The position numbers and the translations under genes are program-made. The notes beneath the pieces are model-generated. The model searched no databases and was not told where the DNA came from. It was given only the letters and a program-made list of their open reading frames with translations. A stretch of DNA of 64,000 nucleotides from Scatophagus argus. Lineage: Eukaryota > Chordata > Actinopteri > Scatophagidae. The stretch covers positions 13,308,318 to 13,372,317 of the forward strand of contig NC_058506.1 in NCBI RefSeq assembly GCF_020382885.2. The letters run 5' to 3'. Each line of letters opens with the position of its first letter. Position 1 is the stretch's first letter. Shown here one piece after another: positions 1 through 12,525 of this stretch.

Positions 1-60
1 TTATCTGCGCAGGGTCATGGGGGGCTGACACCCTGGACTGGTGAGACAGACAAACCAAGA
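1..60 (-). repeat. Fragment of the same repeat family at the window edge
   Basis: ttatctgcgcagggtcatgg and ctggactggtgagacagaca match the reverse complement of the family's 3' part. The fragment probably continues left of the window. Confidence 0.45.
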
Positions 61-1744
61 CAGAAAAAAACTGCTAGAAATAGAAATACAGTAATGTTAT
101 GGGAAGAGAAGAACTGGGAGCAAAAGGGGAAGGAAATGACAGAAGAGCAAAAGCTATGACAGAAAATTTATAAGAACTAAGTGCAATATTAAAGCTGCAT
201 TAAAAGATTTTTTGTTTAAATTTTACTGCAGACATCCCTGTTTTAGCTGGCTGGGAATAATACTCCCTACCTCTAGCCAACAGTTAATGCAGGTATAAAG
301 AAATGAGGTCAGAGACTTCTACAGCCAATTACTTTGAGTTTTCTTTAATTAATGGAAATTTTAATTTATGTTATTGAACTCTGGAGCTCCGCTTTGATCA
401 CAGATTTGCATATTACAATCAAAATACCCCATGTGCAGTTTTACATTTGTATCTGCCGTTTTCCTGAAGTATCACTACATTTTTAACTTTAATTTGTGTC
501 AACTGCTTGCAGGGTGGAAAGCCTGCAAAAAACAACAAACTAGAAATTAAATGAGTTGTCCTTTATTAAACATCTGTGCCATCAGACTTTAAAACAGGCA
601 TCAGAACTTTATGGTTTCATCTCATTAACAATGAGAAAATTTAGGATGCAGGATGCTCACACAGCAGATAGAGAGGTTAATAAAGTGGGCCTTAGCTTCC
701 CACACTTGTGTTCCTTAATGTGATTTTCAAACTCCCCAGCAGCACTGCAAATTTCTCTCAATTTTATCTGTAGAGATTCAGTATTAATGGCAGACACAAG
801 CATGAATGTCAAAAGCCACTGCTTTACCATAATATCTAAACCTATAGTAATATGGGGATTTTTCCTATCTTTATTGAAGAGCACAGCCTTTGAATGTAAG
901 AGCATGACTCATTGATTTCACGTTCAGATTTTGTAATACTTCCCCTCGAAACCCGACCCTTGCATTCAAACAGCTCCTGCTTGCGCTTTGATTTGCTCGG
1001 CTTCTGCTCAAACTGTACTCAGATACACTGTTGCTTGCACAGATTCCCTGTGCCACAGATTCAGCCCTTCTCCTCGCACTCAGGCTGCTTCTGTGTGTTC
1101 GTGAAATGTTTGCTTTCAGATTTATCCACTGCTGTCTGATTTTTTTTTTTTGTGCCACAACCCTGTCGAAATTACCCACACAGAAGGCCAGCTGTAGTGT
1201 TGATCGTCATACTGATCCCTGTTTCACGTGCACATTTGCTTTTCTTCTAGCTGCTTTTTCTCACTGGCAGTTATTTTTTATTATCCCTCTAAGACTTTAC
1301 TGCGTGAGTCACGCTTTCAGACTGAAAGACCACGCTTTAGCATACAGATGCAGTCAAGATGAATGCAAGTCCAATATTCACTCCATTTTAGCTCTGTTTT
1401 TGGTCTCTACCACCGCACAAGGGGAATCTGTCTCTTTTGCTACCAAATGTTCATCAGCTAGTCACTGTGTGTGTCTGCAGTTTGGTGATGAGAATGTAGT
1501 GTGCAGTGGGCTTTAGAGGTCTTTGACTGAAAACAGTGGCCTCCTGCAACAGAAAACAACACAGTGACAACAATGACAAACAACCAAATCAGTGCAGTTG
1601 TCACACTGAGCTGAAATTTACTATAAAGCTCTGTAAAGCTGAGGGGAGATGCAGATTCGCGTAATTCTTACATAAGTCGGAGGTAAGTACACTACCAGCA
1701 ACCCCTTCATATTGTCACTTTGTCTTACACTGTCATTTGATACA

Positions 1745-1766
1745 TTATTATTATTATTATTATTAT
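1745..1766 (+). repeat. (ATT)n microsatellite
   Basis: Seven ATT units in the left non-coding stretch. Confidence 0.92.
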
Positions 1767-4154
1767 GAAAATATCAGTTACTGTTGCTTTAAAGTTGGCA
1801 ACATTCTGTCTAGTGGAAATAATTATTTTGTCTCTGGTTCATGTGGCCACAGTGGTTATTACAGCACCTACTGAAATGTGTTGGCTACAGTATGAAACCA
1901 ATGTTCCCCTTGCACACAAAGTCTTCATGATTTCAAAAGGCTACTTTGGGTAAATCAAAGCAGGTGTCCAATAAGTTTAATCTAAATCAAATAAAGCTAC
2001 ATGTTGTCTCTTGATCTATGGCTCATTTCATCAATCTCTCTCCTTGGCGATTTGAGTAGCACAACAGGAGTACCTTATAACTGTCTTTTGATAGCGACTG
2101 CACAGAGATCACAGTCATTTGGCATCCACCGCATAAATTATTAATCATGCATAGACCAAAACACACACTGAAAACTTGGATGTGATGAGGTCTGAGCTGA
2201 GATCTGGCTGCAGGACTTCAATTATAAAAATAGTTCCATGTATGAAAACAGATGCAACGGGAAAGCACACTGAGCACTGAGGCTCTGCAGAACAAAGAAA
2301 CAGTGAGGTGTTTGGTCGGTCTGTGAACCAATGTTTCCTTTATCAACCAGATATACAACTTACCATTGCTAGGTGTTAAGAAGTGATTGTTTAGGAGCTA
2401 ATTTGGTATTCATTTCATCTGCATTGATCCATCTTTCATGCCCATTTCTCTTGTTCAAACTACCCTTCAAAATAAAATACAGTCTAACAAGAAAGTAAAG
2501 TCTTACACATAGACAGTGTATTTACTCCGAGATTAAATGAACACATTTTTCTGTTTCTACCTATGTTGTAACACCAGCTCCACTGTCTACCTTCATTATT
2601 GTATATACTACCAAGTAAAGCTAGATAGGATAAAAAACAGCCATTTCAGGACACTGAAAAACTGATGCAATTCTGAACCAGAAAATGTGACGCAAAGGCA
2701 TTTTAGAGCTAATTTTACTGAATTGTGCATTTTTTTCTCTGTATTACCATACTGATACTACTGCAAGTTAGTGTTGGATTTTGCTGATTATGACATTTTA
2801 TCTAGCAGTTGATGTGTTGAATGTGAGACGAAAAAGACGCAAACAGATAGACAGATAACTATAGAAAAAGGAAGATATTCTTTTCTTTATGCCTCTTCAT
2901 GTTGTACATCTGGAGGACAAAACTGTTGCTACTCTAACTTTCCTATAGACGGTGAAGGATGGGCGGAGTTGGTCTAACAATGACCAAAGAGCTGCTCTGA
3001 AGGCCTGCTGAAGGTGAATTAGATAATGGGTTACAAGCCTCTTCAGCGCTTCCCCTCCTCGCTATGATAAACGGATACAATGTGCAACAGACTGTTTCAC
3101 TGTTACATTGATATATTAAAATTATTAAGACCATCTGGTGGAGTCTCCGCCTACACTGAGACAATAATAGAAAAGACTATTTTAATCAGTGCACCATCAC
3201 ACCTCGGGACTTTTCCCTGTCAGAAAGAGCAGCTTGAATTTCATGCAACGCCTCCTCCCTTTGAGGCAGAGAACATTTAAACATGGAGAGTGAAACCAAG
3301 AAAAGATGTCAGCTGGCATGGCACTCCGGTCTGGAGGATGCTTCCTCACTGCATCCGTGGCAAGACCTTTTAACATTTAACAGATATCAGCGAATGTCTT
3401 TTGACTGATTCCAAGCCAACACATCCATTTTGACTAGCAGCAACTCTGTTTAAAGACAATCCATTGTATGTATCTGTATCTATAAATATCTATATCTGTA
3501 TCTATAAGTATCTATAAATCAGTTTTGACGTGTTATATTACCAAATCGACATAACCATAATATAGTTTTCACAGGCTGCAATCTATGATAATGTACAAAT
3601 CAGTTCTCACCAATGAAAGTTAGTTGTTTTTATCTCAAATTCAGTGCTCATTTGTGATCACCCTTAGAGTTCACTGTAGATATCTACAAATGTTTTTACA
3701 TCACAACTGCCAAGATTTGATTCCGACTGGTCAAAATTAAATTATTGATACGTCTACTTGGAACTGTAACTATTGCGAACATTTCAGACTTTAGAATTCA
3801 ACTGTAAGTATTGAAAATTACATTCATACTATTAAGAATTATATTTGAGATATACTGGTGAATCTCTTTTACGACTGATCAGACTGAATTTAGATATAAA
3901 AAAAGAAATTCCACTAGTTCAAATGTCACTGTAGAAATGTTCAATAACAAAATAAATATACATATGCAAAATGATTATGGCAGTCTGGGCTTTGACTCAG
4001 AAACAAATTTACAGCACCAGTGATTCCCATGAGAAGTTGTAGATGTTTTGACAACGCATTTGCATTTGTTGTTGAATATTCATGAAACAAATCATTGGTA
4101 CTTTAAAGATATATACATCCACATATATTGTTAATATATCAAAATTATATAAAG

Positions 4155-4300
4155 AGTACAACCTGGACTGGTCGCCAGTTAGTCACAGGGCCGACACACA
4201 AAGACAGACAACCACACACACTCACACCTTGGGGCAATGTAGAGTAGCCAGTTAACCTAATGTGCATGGGAGAACATGCTCCACCGTGCTGCCAAAATAT
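4155..4300 (-). repeat. Fragment of the repeat at 19792-20106, reverse orientation
   Basis: Plus strand reads acctggactggtcgccagtt ... ggcaatgtagagtagccagttaa ... catgggagaacatgctccaccg, the reverse complement of the middle of the family, with decay. Confidence 0.6.
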
Positions 4301-6374
4301 CATTTTTACATGAGGAAATACATTTGTAACATGTCAAAATTAACAAATATCTTTTCAACTGGTTTTAACTAGTCAAATTGACACGCTGTCAGTACCAGTG
4401 AGCCCTACTGATTAGATGTTAAAGGGCTTTACTACACTGCATCACATCTGGGCAGCATCACATGTGCTGATCACAGCTGTATCTTTTCAGTGACAAATAT
4501 TAGCTGACTGCACCTATGGACTCTCTATAATGCAGTGATTTACAGAAATGCTCTGTAAAGACAAAAATGAGAAAGATTTTGTCGTAAAGTTTTATGTTTA
4601 GAGCTAAGTGAGTAACTATCAACATACCAACCATCACTGCACCATAGTAGTATCAGCCCAAAATACTGACCTACTACGGAAACTAGAGTCTCCAGTACAA
4701 CCAAATATATATAAATCCTCAAACCATCTTGATGGTTGACTGACTGAATCCTGATCCATGCTCCTCTGCTGCACTGGAATCCCCAGCCGTTCCCTTCTCC
4801 CAAAAGATGACAAAGACTTGATGTAACAGATGTCAGCAGTCATCTCGACACCTTGTGTTGCCTGCAAAGGTTTCACTGTCTGAATACATTAATTGAAATG
4901 TTTGTGGCAAAGACTGAGCTCAGTGTATTGGGGGGTGGTGGTGGGGGTGGGGGACTCTGCCTAATCACATTTATTCCCCTCGTCTCCACAGCATTTCTGG
5001 CTCTGATTGCTCCCTGACTGATTCAGATTAATCACACAGCATTCCTGACACTGGATCATGGATCATAATGGAAATGAGTGCAATAATTATAAATGGCTTG
5101 TCAAGTTTACTTAGAAAAATACAGAGTAGGATCTTTGAATTAGTTAAAAATGTTTCTCACTGGTAATGAGATGGGAGGCACTGAAATGTTTACCACAGCT
5201 GCTGCGTTTTCTCTGTTGTTCACTGTTTGCTGACTGATGTCTGTTGTTTTGTTGTGTTGACTTTCTTCCTTGGTGTTGTGTTTGTAGTTTAACCTTTTAG
5301 GTGTAATCTTTAATATTCTGTGATCTTATCAATTGTAAATTATCAGAATTTAAAACTTTAATTTAAATTACCAAACTGAACTGAATCAAACGTGTGCTGA
5401 GGTATGTTTGTTACATCAACGAGATTTCTTCGAAATTCCTTAAAGCCTATTAAAGCAGGAGTTAAGCTAGCTGCAAACTGAACAGCAGAAAATGTACCAC
5501 AGCGTGGAGTAAAGCAACATCTGTCCTTTCAGTCTCATCATTTTGTGTATGTCTTTGTGTGTCAGCGAAACACAACAGGGGATCTGAAGATGAGTCACAC
5601 ACTGGGAGGTGGAGGAAGTATGACTGAGCATGAATGAATAAGACATGAAATGAATATTGACTTTTTGTGATATTTACAAAGATCCACCCCCCCCCGCTGT
5701 CTGCACACTCCCCCCGATACTAACGTCTGTCAGTTTAGCAGAGAACGAATTTTATTATAAATTCATATGTATTGAATTTTTTACAAATGACTGGTACAAT
5801 TCTATGCTAATCTGAACTCCATACCAAATCTCATCAATACTTGGTCCAAGCTCTGAGTAGCAGCTCTAAAAAAACATCCTCTATCTAGGATTTTCTCAGT
5901 GCTCATCCACAAAGAAACAATCTCAACAGATTTTTTTCATGCGTGACCACCTCCAGTGCAGACACTAAGCATATCTACAGAACCAGCTCAGGTTTTTAAA
6001 ACTTGAGGAGCCCTCAGCTTGCGGTGAAGTTCATGCTGATCCATGAACATGTTATAATGTAGCCTAACGAATGTCCTGCAGACCTGACTCTTCCACTGTG
6101 CCTGCCAGTGTACACTCACAAAAGACCCCTGAACAACTTGTGATTAAAAATGTAAATTTTATGATAAAGAAAAATAGGATAAATGACCTATAACAACAGT
6201 AAGATATAAGCTAGAATATTGTTATTTATTAAATATGAGAAGGCAAACATCACAGAGTTTAGGTGATGCAAAAGCGCCAAGTATCATCAAGCACTCTAAA
6301 GGAATAAACTAATTTTGTTCATGTTTGTTTCAGGTCTAAATCAGATAATCTCCTCCTCCCTCCATTTTCTTTAC

Positions 6375-6459
6375 CTCTGATCTCAGTATGGGTCAGGTGG
6401 ATGAGCAAAAGGATGACAGGAACGTCCATGCTGAGTCTGAGGCGACTTCCTGCGCTCAT
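6375..6459 (-). CDS. Possible first coding exon with signal peptide (rxfp2-like by synteny only)
   Basis: An ATG at 6457-6459 opens 28 codons reading MSAGSRLRLSMDVPVILLLI and then HLTHTEIR. They end at a good donor (AGAG|GTAAAG) in phase 1. The hydrophobic run VPVILLLIHL looks like a signal peptide, and an internal ATG at 6427-6429 could also start it. In human, RXFP2 follows B3GLCT on the same strand, so its 5' end is expected about here with the rest beyond position 1. I found no LDL-receptor class A exon in 1-6374 to confirm this, so product identity is inference only and the exon itself may be chance. Confidence 0.25.
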
Positions 6460-6771
6460 GCCTGCTCAGCTGTAATGCCTCGGGCCAATCCACGACAGGT
6501 TTCTCCCTGAGAGTCAGTCGAGCGATTAGTCCGACAGAAGTCTCAGTCAGTGCGTTAGAACATGCCCGACATGGAGCTAAAAATGAGCCAAAATGTGAAC
6601 TATGCCATCGGACGGATCGGCTGAAGTAGCAGCCAGGAAAGTAAAAATTGGAAAACTCGGTGCGCGCAGAAGAGCCACATCCTCTCTGCACTGCCACCCT
6701 CTCGGGTCTCTGAAGACTCTGCTGAAAGCCACCGTGTCCTCTCTCCGTTTCTCTCTGTCTTTCTCTGTCTC

Positions 6772-6812
6772 TCTCTCTCTCTCTCACACACACACAAACA
6801 CAAACACACACG
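6772..6812 (+). repeat. CT then CA microsatellite
   Basis: (CT)n followed by (CA)n with aaacac interruptions. It lies about 310 bp upstream of the candidate minus-strand exon at 6375-6459 and generates the arginine/glutamate-rich chance frames seen on the minus strand. Confidence 0.9.
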
Positions 6813-9800
6813 TGCATAGGCGCTAGTGAGGCTCGTTGAAGCCTTTGACACGGGCGCGTAAGCTCTTCCCCTGCCTCCTTTCTCTTTCTCTTAACAAATA
6901 AACAACCTAAATATATTGATTTTCTTCATTCTTGCATGTATTCTTTTTTTTTTAGTTTTGGCACATAATTTCCGTGACTCGCATCTGCAGATGTCACTTG
7001 CCTAAAGCAATGCAACAATGACCCACAGGTTTAATTTAGAGGGGGAAACATGTCAGATATCTCTTTTTAAAATGAAAAAAGCTGTTTCTCCTGTTCTCAC
7101 CTGAGGGAAGGTAGGCAAGGCAGGTGCTGCTGAGATTACCTGGTGGAGCAGAGAGGAAAACACTGTGATTTGGAACCACAATTTGTTTTTCACTGCATGT
7201 GTTTTTTGTTAACTCTGATAAAAGCACAAATATCCTTGAGGTGTCCCTCTATTCAACAAACTATTTATTTTAATTTTATAAATAAATTAAAAAAAAAAGT
7301 TGAGAGTTAATTGCAGAGAAAGTGATACCACTCTCATTTAGGCCTGTAGTCATGTTAGCTTAGTTTGCCTTTAAGACAGGAGGAAGGCAAAAAGCACTAA
7401 ATAAATACATAATCCACCTTTCATCATGATAAGGTTACCAAGCAACCAGCTGAGGCTCAAGGTCACCACGTCTGGCCAAGAAATGGTCCGGCATTCATTG
7501 TTTTTCATTCATTGTTTTCATACTAAACAAGCGAGATATCACATTACCCACTAAACTTAGAGGTGTTGTTTCCTCCTTTTTGTCTTTGTGTTAAGCAAAG
7601 CTAACCATCATCTAGCTGTAGCTTGTAGTTGTCATTCCTGTCAGTAATGTTATTTTTTCTGTGAGAAGCTTGAGGAAAAGCATCTTAACCCATAAGCCAT
7701 AACCCATTTTTCTTTATAAGAAAATGATTGGTACACAACAGATCAAATGGACCACATGAACACATTTCTGAAGTTGTTTTGGAAAAACTACAAGACAACA
7801 TCCACGCCCACATTGTCAACGTTTTGGGTCTGCTTGTCGTTACTGTTTTGGATGGCACATCGTTCAGATTTGACTGAGTTTCAGAGAAGAAAATTTTGAA
7901 ATAGTGAATAGGTCATATGAGAGAGAGAGAGAGAAAAAAAACGATTTATGGGTGTGAGAACATGGAGTCATCTAAAGGAGCTGGAGGAAAAGAAGCAGCA
8001 AGGGAGTCCTGGTGCAACGTGTGCTTACCAAAAGCTTTCATAAAGCCTCTGACAAACGTTAAGCAGTTAGCCTGGCAGCAGCAGTAGGGCTGTAACTGTA
8101 GTCTGCATTAACACTGTCCACATGTTTCAGTGCTGCTCACTGTTATGCGTGAACGGCTCAGCCTTGTCACTGGCCTTTTGGGAACCCTAGCAAAATCTGA
8201 ATCAGATCTGAAGTATTTAGGCAAAAGGTCTGTTTATGGATGCTCCGTGAACTGTGACCTCCCTGCTGCTGCAAACAGACTGAAAGAGTTGGGCTTACAA
8301 ATCTTTTATTTTTGATTTTGATATTCAAGATACATGTAAGACTATATTCCTCTCTTCATTTGATTATTTCACAAAGACTACGAGCAGGATCAGGGACCGC
8401 TGGCAGCAGCTGAAATCTGACTGTCCCCTAAAGTGCCAAAGTATGCTTACGACCACTTCATTGTAGTTCAGCCCAGTCTCATCAATCTGTGGACAAATGA
8501 CACAATTTTAGACTTTCAAATTTGCTTGCAGCACATGCACAGTCCAACTTTATATGCCAGTCATACACCAGTCCTTCCCATTAAATTCTGTGGAAAACAG
8601 ATGTATATAATACTATGCGTGTAAACAGCAACAAAGTCCACACAGTGTGACACAGCTGAGGTTGATGGATGGGTTAAACAAATACGACTTTCAACCAACG
8701 CCAGCTGATGTTCGTGTCCAAAACCAAACCAGAAGTCAACGCTGACTTGTTTTAACTTCCAGCTGAAAAGCTGGTTTTTAGCCGTAATGTCATCTCCCTA
8801 AACCGATCGTTTTGTTTATTGATGATGATCTGATCTGCTCTCCATAGAAGTTAATGTGAAGGACTGACATATTACCTCCACGCCAAACTGGACCTTGGAG
8901 TATGCACAAAACAAAACTTGAAAATGTAAAGTCGTGTTATTTGTTCTCAGTTTGGTTACTTTCACCTGTGAAGTTCACCTCAAACGTGTCTGGAACACAT
9001 CAGCACTGACATAAAAACCAATATGTATTCAAAGACATATAGTCAAGTACAAAAGAATATTTTTTGGAGGGCAGATTCTTCTTTTCTACTTTATTGTTCC
9101 TCTAAAACTGCTCTTAACTCAAGACTGCACAATCATTTTATGTTATATTTCTACCCACTGAGGACTTGTGGACTTGAGGTGCAGAAAAATATGGCCTCTC
9201 ATAAATATGTTTGCGTTTCTTATTTATTGTAAGTGTAAAGTCTTGGCCTCAACCAAAAGTGCCTCCCAGCATGTTGTAATGTAGATATACGTGAATGTTT
9301 ATCTATGTGCCCTTTCGTTTTCTCTCTGCAGTCTTCACACAAATTCAGTCAGACATGTGTTTGCTTCCTTTTTCGTTGTAATCATTTTTAAATTCTAAAT
9401 CCTTGTGATGCTATGTTTTGTCCTGGATTGAATTATGTAAAATCCTCCAAAGCTTCACGCTAACTTGTTTGTTCATTTGTTGTTGAATAAGCCTCTAAAT
9501 CAGCCCTGGCTAAATAAATTTCATTCAATCTCACAATGTAAACTCAGAGGTAAAAAAGTCTATGTGCAGCATATGATGTTGTAATTACAACAATATAATT
9601 ACAATGCTTCAAATATGGATGTTGCTGCAAAGAAGCTAGAAATTATAAAACACGGACACTTCAGACTGGCTGCACAGAAGATCTGCACAGCCGACACAAT
9701 CTTTCCCTTCTGTTCCTGAGTGTGGTGTTGAATAACGTACAGACAAGCATGTGAATATTTGAATTACGACAGTGACCTTTGACCACCAGCATCTAATCAA

Positions 9801-12485
9801 TTCATCACTGAGTCCAAGTAGACAGTCATGGCTGTCACTGTCACAGGGGCACAAATATTATTCGGAGATGATGTGCAAACATGCCGACTTTCTGCCACAC
9901 AAAAGTAATTTCATCAGAAAAACATCAGCTGATGGGGCTTTGATTTTCCAGAATACATTATGTAGTCTTATTAAATAAACTCAAGAGACTGTAAACTCAG
10001 GTGACACTGAATGTGATTGTCATTCTCATTTGTCTGAGTTACAGCTACGGTTTTGATGTACGGGAAAGCAAAACAAAACTGAGTCCCAAGAAATGCAGAA
10101 GAAAATGAGAGACTCACTATCACTGAAAGAAAGCCAAAGTAATTTGTCAGCGTGTGTGTGTGTGTGAGAGATGAAATGTCACACCACCTCAAAGGGATCA
10201 GGTGAAAGTGAAGAGATGAAGAGAGACATTTATTTGCAGATCCTTGTATTGTCTCCAGATATGCACAGATAAAGGGAAGTGCACTTAAGCCCATATGTAC
10301 ACTGTGTATATGTGTATCACATGAACATTTCCTGCTGGAGGACAAAAACACAATAAACTCTCTAGACAGCAAAAAAAACCCATACAAATCAGTTAGTTAT
10401 AAAGTAATGCAGAGAGATAAAAGTTAACACAGAGATTAGAAGTTCTTTCGTTCTTTAATTCTTCCAACACATTTGATGTTTTAATGTTTACTTTACATAA
10501 AATTCACTTTGTCAGTTTAAGAATACACTAATAATTTGAGTCTGAAAATGGGAAAAAGAAAAAAAAAAGTGGGAAAATACCACTGCTTTAGTTCGTCCCA
10601 TCACTCCTACGGATGAGCATGTTTATATGATGCCTGCATTGGAGGCAGGACTGTGTTACAGTATTGCGTATTGCCCAATGCAGCAGAAGTGATTTGGCAT
10701 TAGAGCAGCATTTCCCCACATGTTCCTTGTGAGATGACGCTATGGAGCAACATTTGTACTTGTTCTTGCTTGTCTCACCAGGAGGTGCGGAGATGGAAAT
10801 GTTCCCTGTAACATCTGTTTTCCCACTGAAGTCACAGAGAGGACATTTCCAAAGAGTGCATGTTATTTGATCTTAAGTCTCCAAACATGATTGCTTTGAG
10901 ACTTAAAGTTGACACGGCAATCATGGTTATATACCAGTACTACAGTCCTGCTTTTTATTAGTGGCTTTCATAAAGTGTAGCATCCTCAGATTCACTGAAT
11001 GTATTTGTCCATTCACAACAGCAACAACATAACAGCATGGCAAAATGAAGGTGTACACTGCCCTCAGATTACTGCAGGTGATCCTCTGGGGTCTCAAAAT
11101 ATTTCAAAATAACCTCTAATGGACTGAATGAGGTTAGGATGAAGAAGAAAATTTGACTTGAAGGCGGTGCTAGACAAACGATCAGGGCGTCACGGACCGT
11201 GAATAACCAAACATTTGAACACAATCTTACGTATCAAAACATGGAGCCTAACGCTGTGGTTTATGTTTAGATTAGGCAGGTGTGATTGTGCAGACAATGA
11301 TGATACGATGACATTTTTCAGTGCAAATTGATTCTGCGGCAGGGGGACTCCACCTTTGTCCAGGGGTGTTGTGCCTGTTTCATGTCTTAGGAAACTGATC
11401 ATTTTCCTCACCATATGAGCTGAAGTTTAGGTCTAAACAGTCCCACACCACAGATGAGGTCATATGTCAGGCAAAGGTTGTGCCAGAAATCCTCACTTTA
11501 CTTACTTCACTTTACTTTACTTTAGTCATAACATAACATAATCACACATACTGTAAGTTGTCCTGTGTTCGTTGATCTAAAAAAAGATAATAATAATAAA
11601 GTACAGAATCTGCTCCTGGAGAATCTTTTTGTGCCTCAAAGCACAACAGGACGAGAACAATTTCAGTAAACAATAGATACAATAAATCTAACATTTGGAG
11701 AGTCAATTATCCCAATTGGTGAAATGTAATACTCAAGTTTTACTACACTGGATTTATTTGACTGGCTTTGCTATCTTTGCAAATTCAGATTCTTAACAAA
11801 AAATATGATCAACTAATAAACCATGAGGGACTACTGTAAACTGAGCTACCATCAGTAATTATAACATATATAATTATAACACAAGTGAATATATTATTCT
11901 GAAATTAATTCTCTGTAATGAGGAATTTGAGTGTTTTATGTATATTTTTATGCGTTTATTTTTATTTACTTTGACATGCACTTGAATTTTGTGCACTGTG
12001 ATAAAAGATCTCACCATCTGGGTGCTGATGAGTTGAAGCTCCAGATCTACTCATTTAAAGTCATATATCATATTTATTATTTCAGCCTTTTGGCAAGACA
12101 TGACCTGTTTTTGCTTTAGTTTTCCCTCATGCCTCAATTTATGTGATACATTTCCTCACATTCAGTTTGAAATATGCGGTGTCCTCATGACCTGAGCAGA
12201 AATAAAGCCTCTCCTTGGAAGAATATTGTTGGTGGGGTTCATCGTTTAGGAAAAGCCATTAAATTTGCTTGGTATCAGCGAAAACGTCACATCACTTGAG
12301 AGCACTAAAGAGACCAGAGGAGCTGCAAAAGGCCTTCTGTTCAATCAGAATTAACACAGAAAGTGAAACTAACTTCTGCCAGGGATCAACTCTCAACCAT
12401 CAGCAATGAAATACATTTGAAAGGACAAATGTGCACAGACACACAAATGCACACAATAGACATAAGTCATTCATTGCACTCCCCC

Positions 12486-12525
12486 CTCTCTGACAGATAA
12501 GCGGTATAGGAAATGGATGGATGGT
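12486..12525 (+). repeat. 3' terminal fragment of the same repeat family
   Basis: tctctgacagataagcggta followed by taggaaatggatggatgg is the characteristic 3' end of the family with its GGATGG tail. Confidence 0.55.

Larger units (their letters stand above)
61..6374. other. Non-coding stretch at left edge
   Basis: No exon supported. It contains ATT and TATC-type microsatellites (1745-1766; about 3470-3525), a retroposon-like fragment at 4155-4300, poly(C) near 5686, and a stretch near 4960-5110 with the look of conserved non-coding DNA. If the exon at 6375-6459 is real, this is its first intron. Confidence 0.4.

Noticed and set aside
6383-6817. 144-codon minus-strand frame rich in Arg, Glu and Val
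   Set aside because: Most of it is translation of the CT/CA microsatellite at 6772-6812, and it runs through a likely splice donor region in a different frame from the signal-peptide exon.
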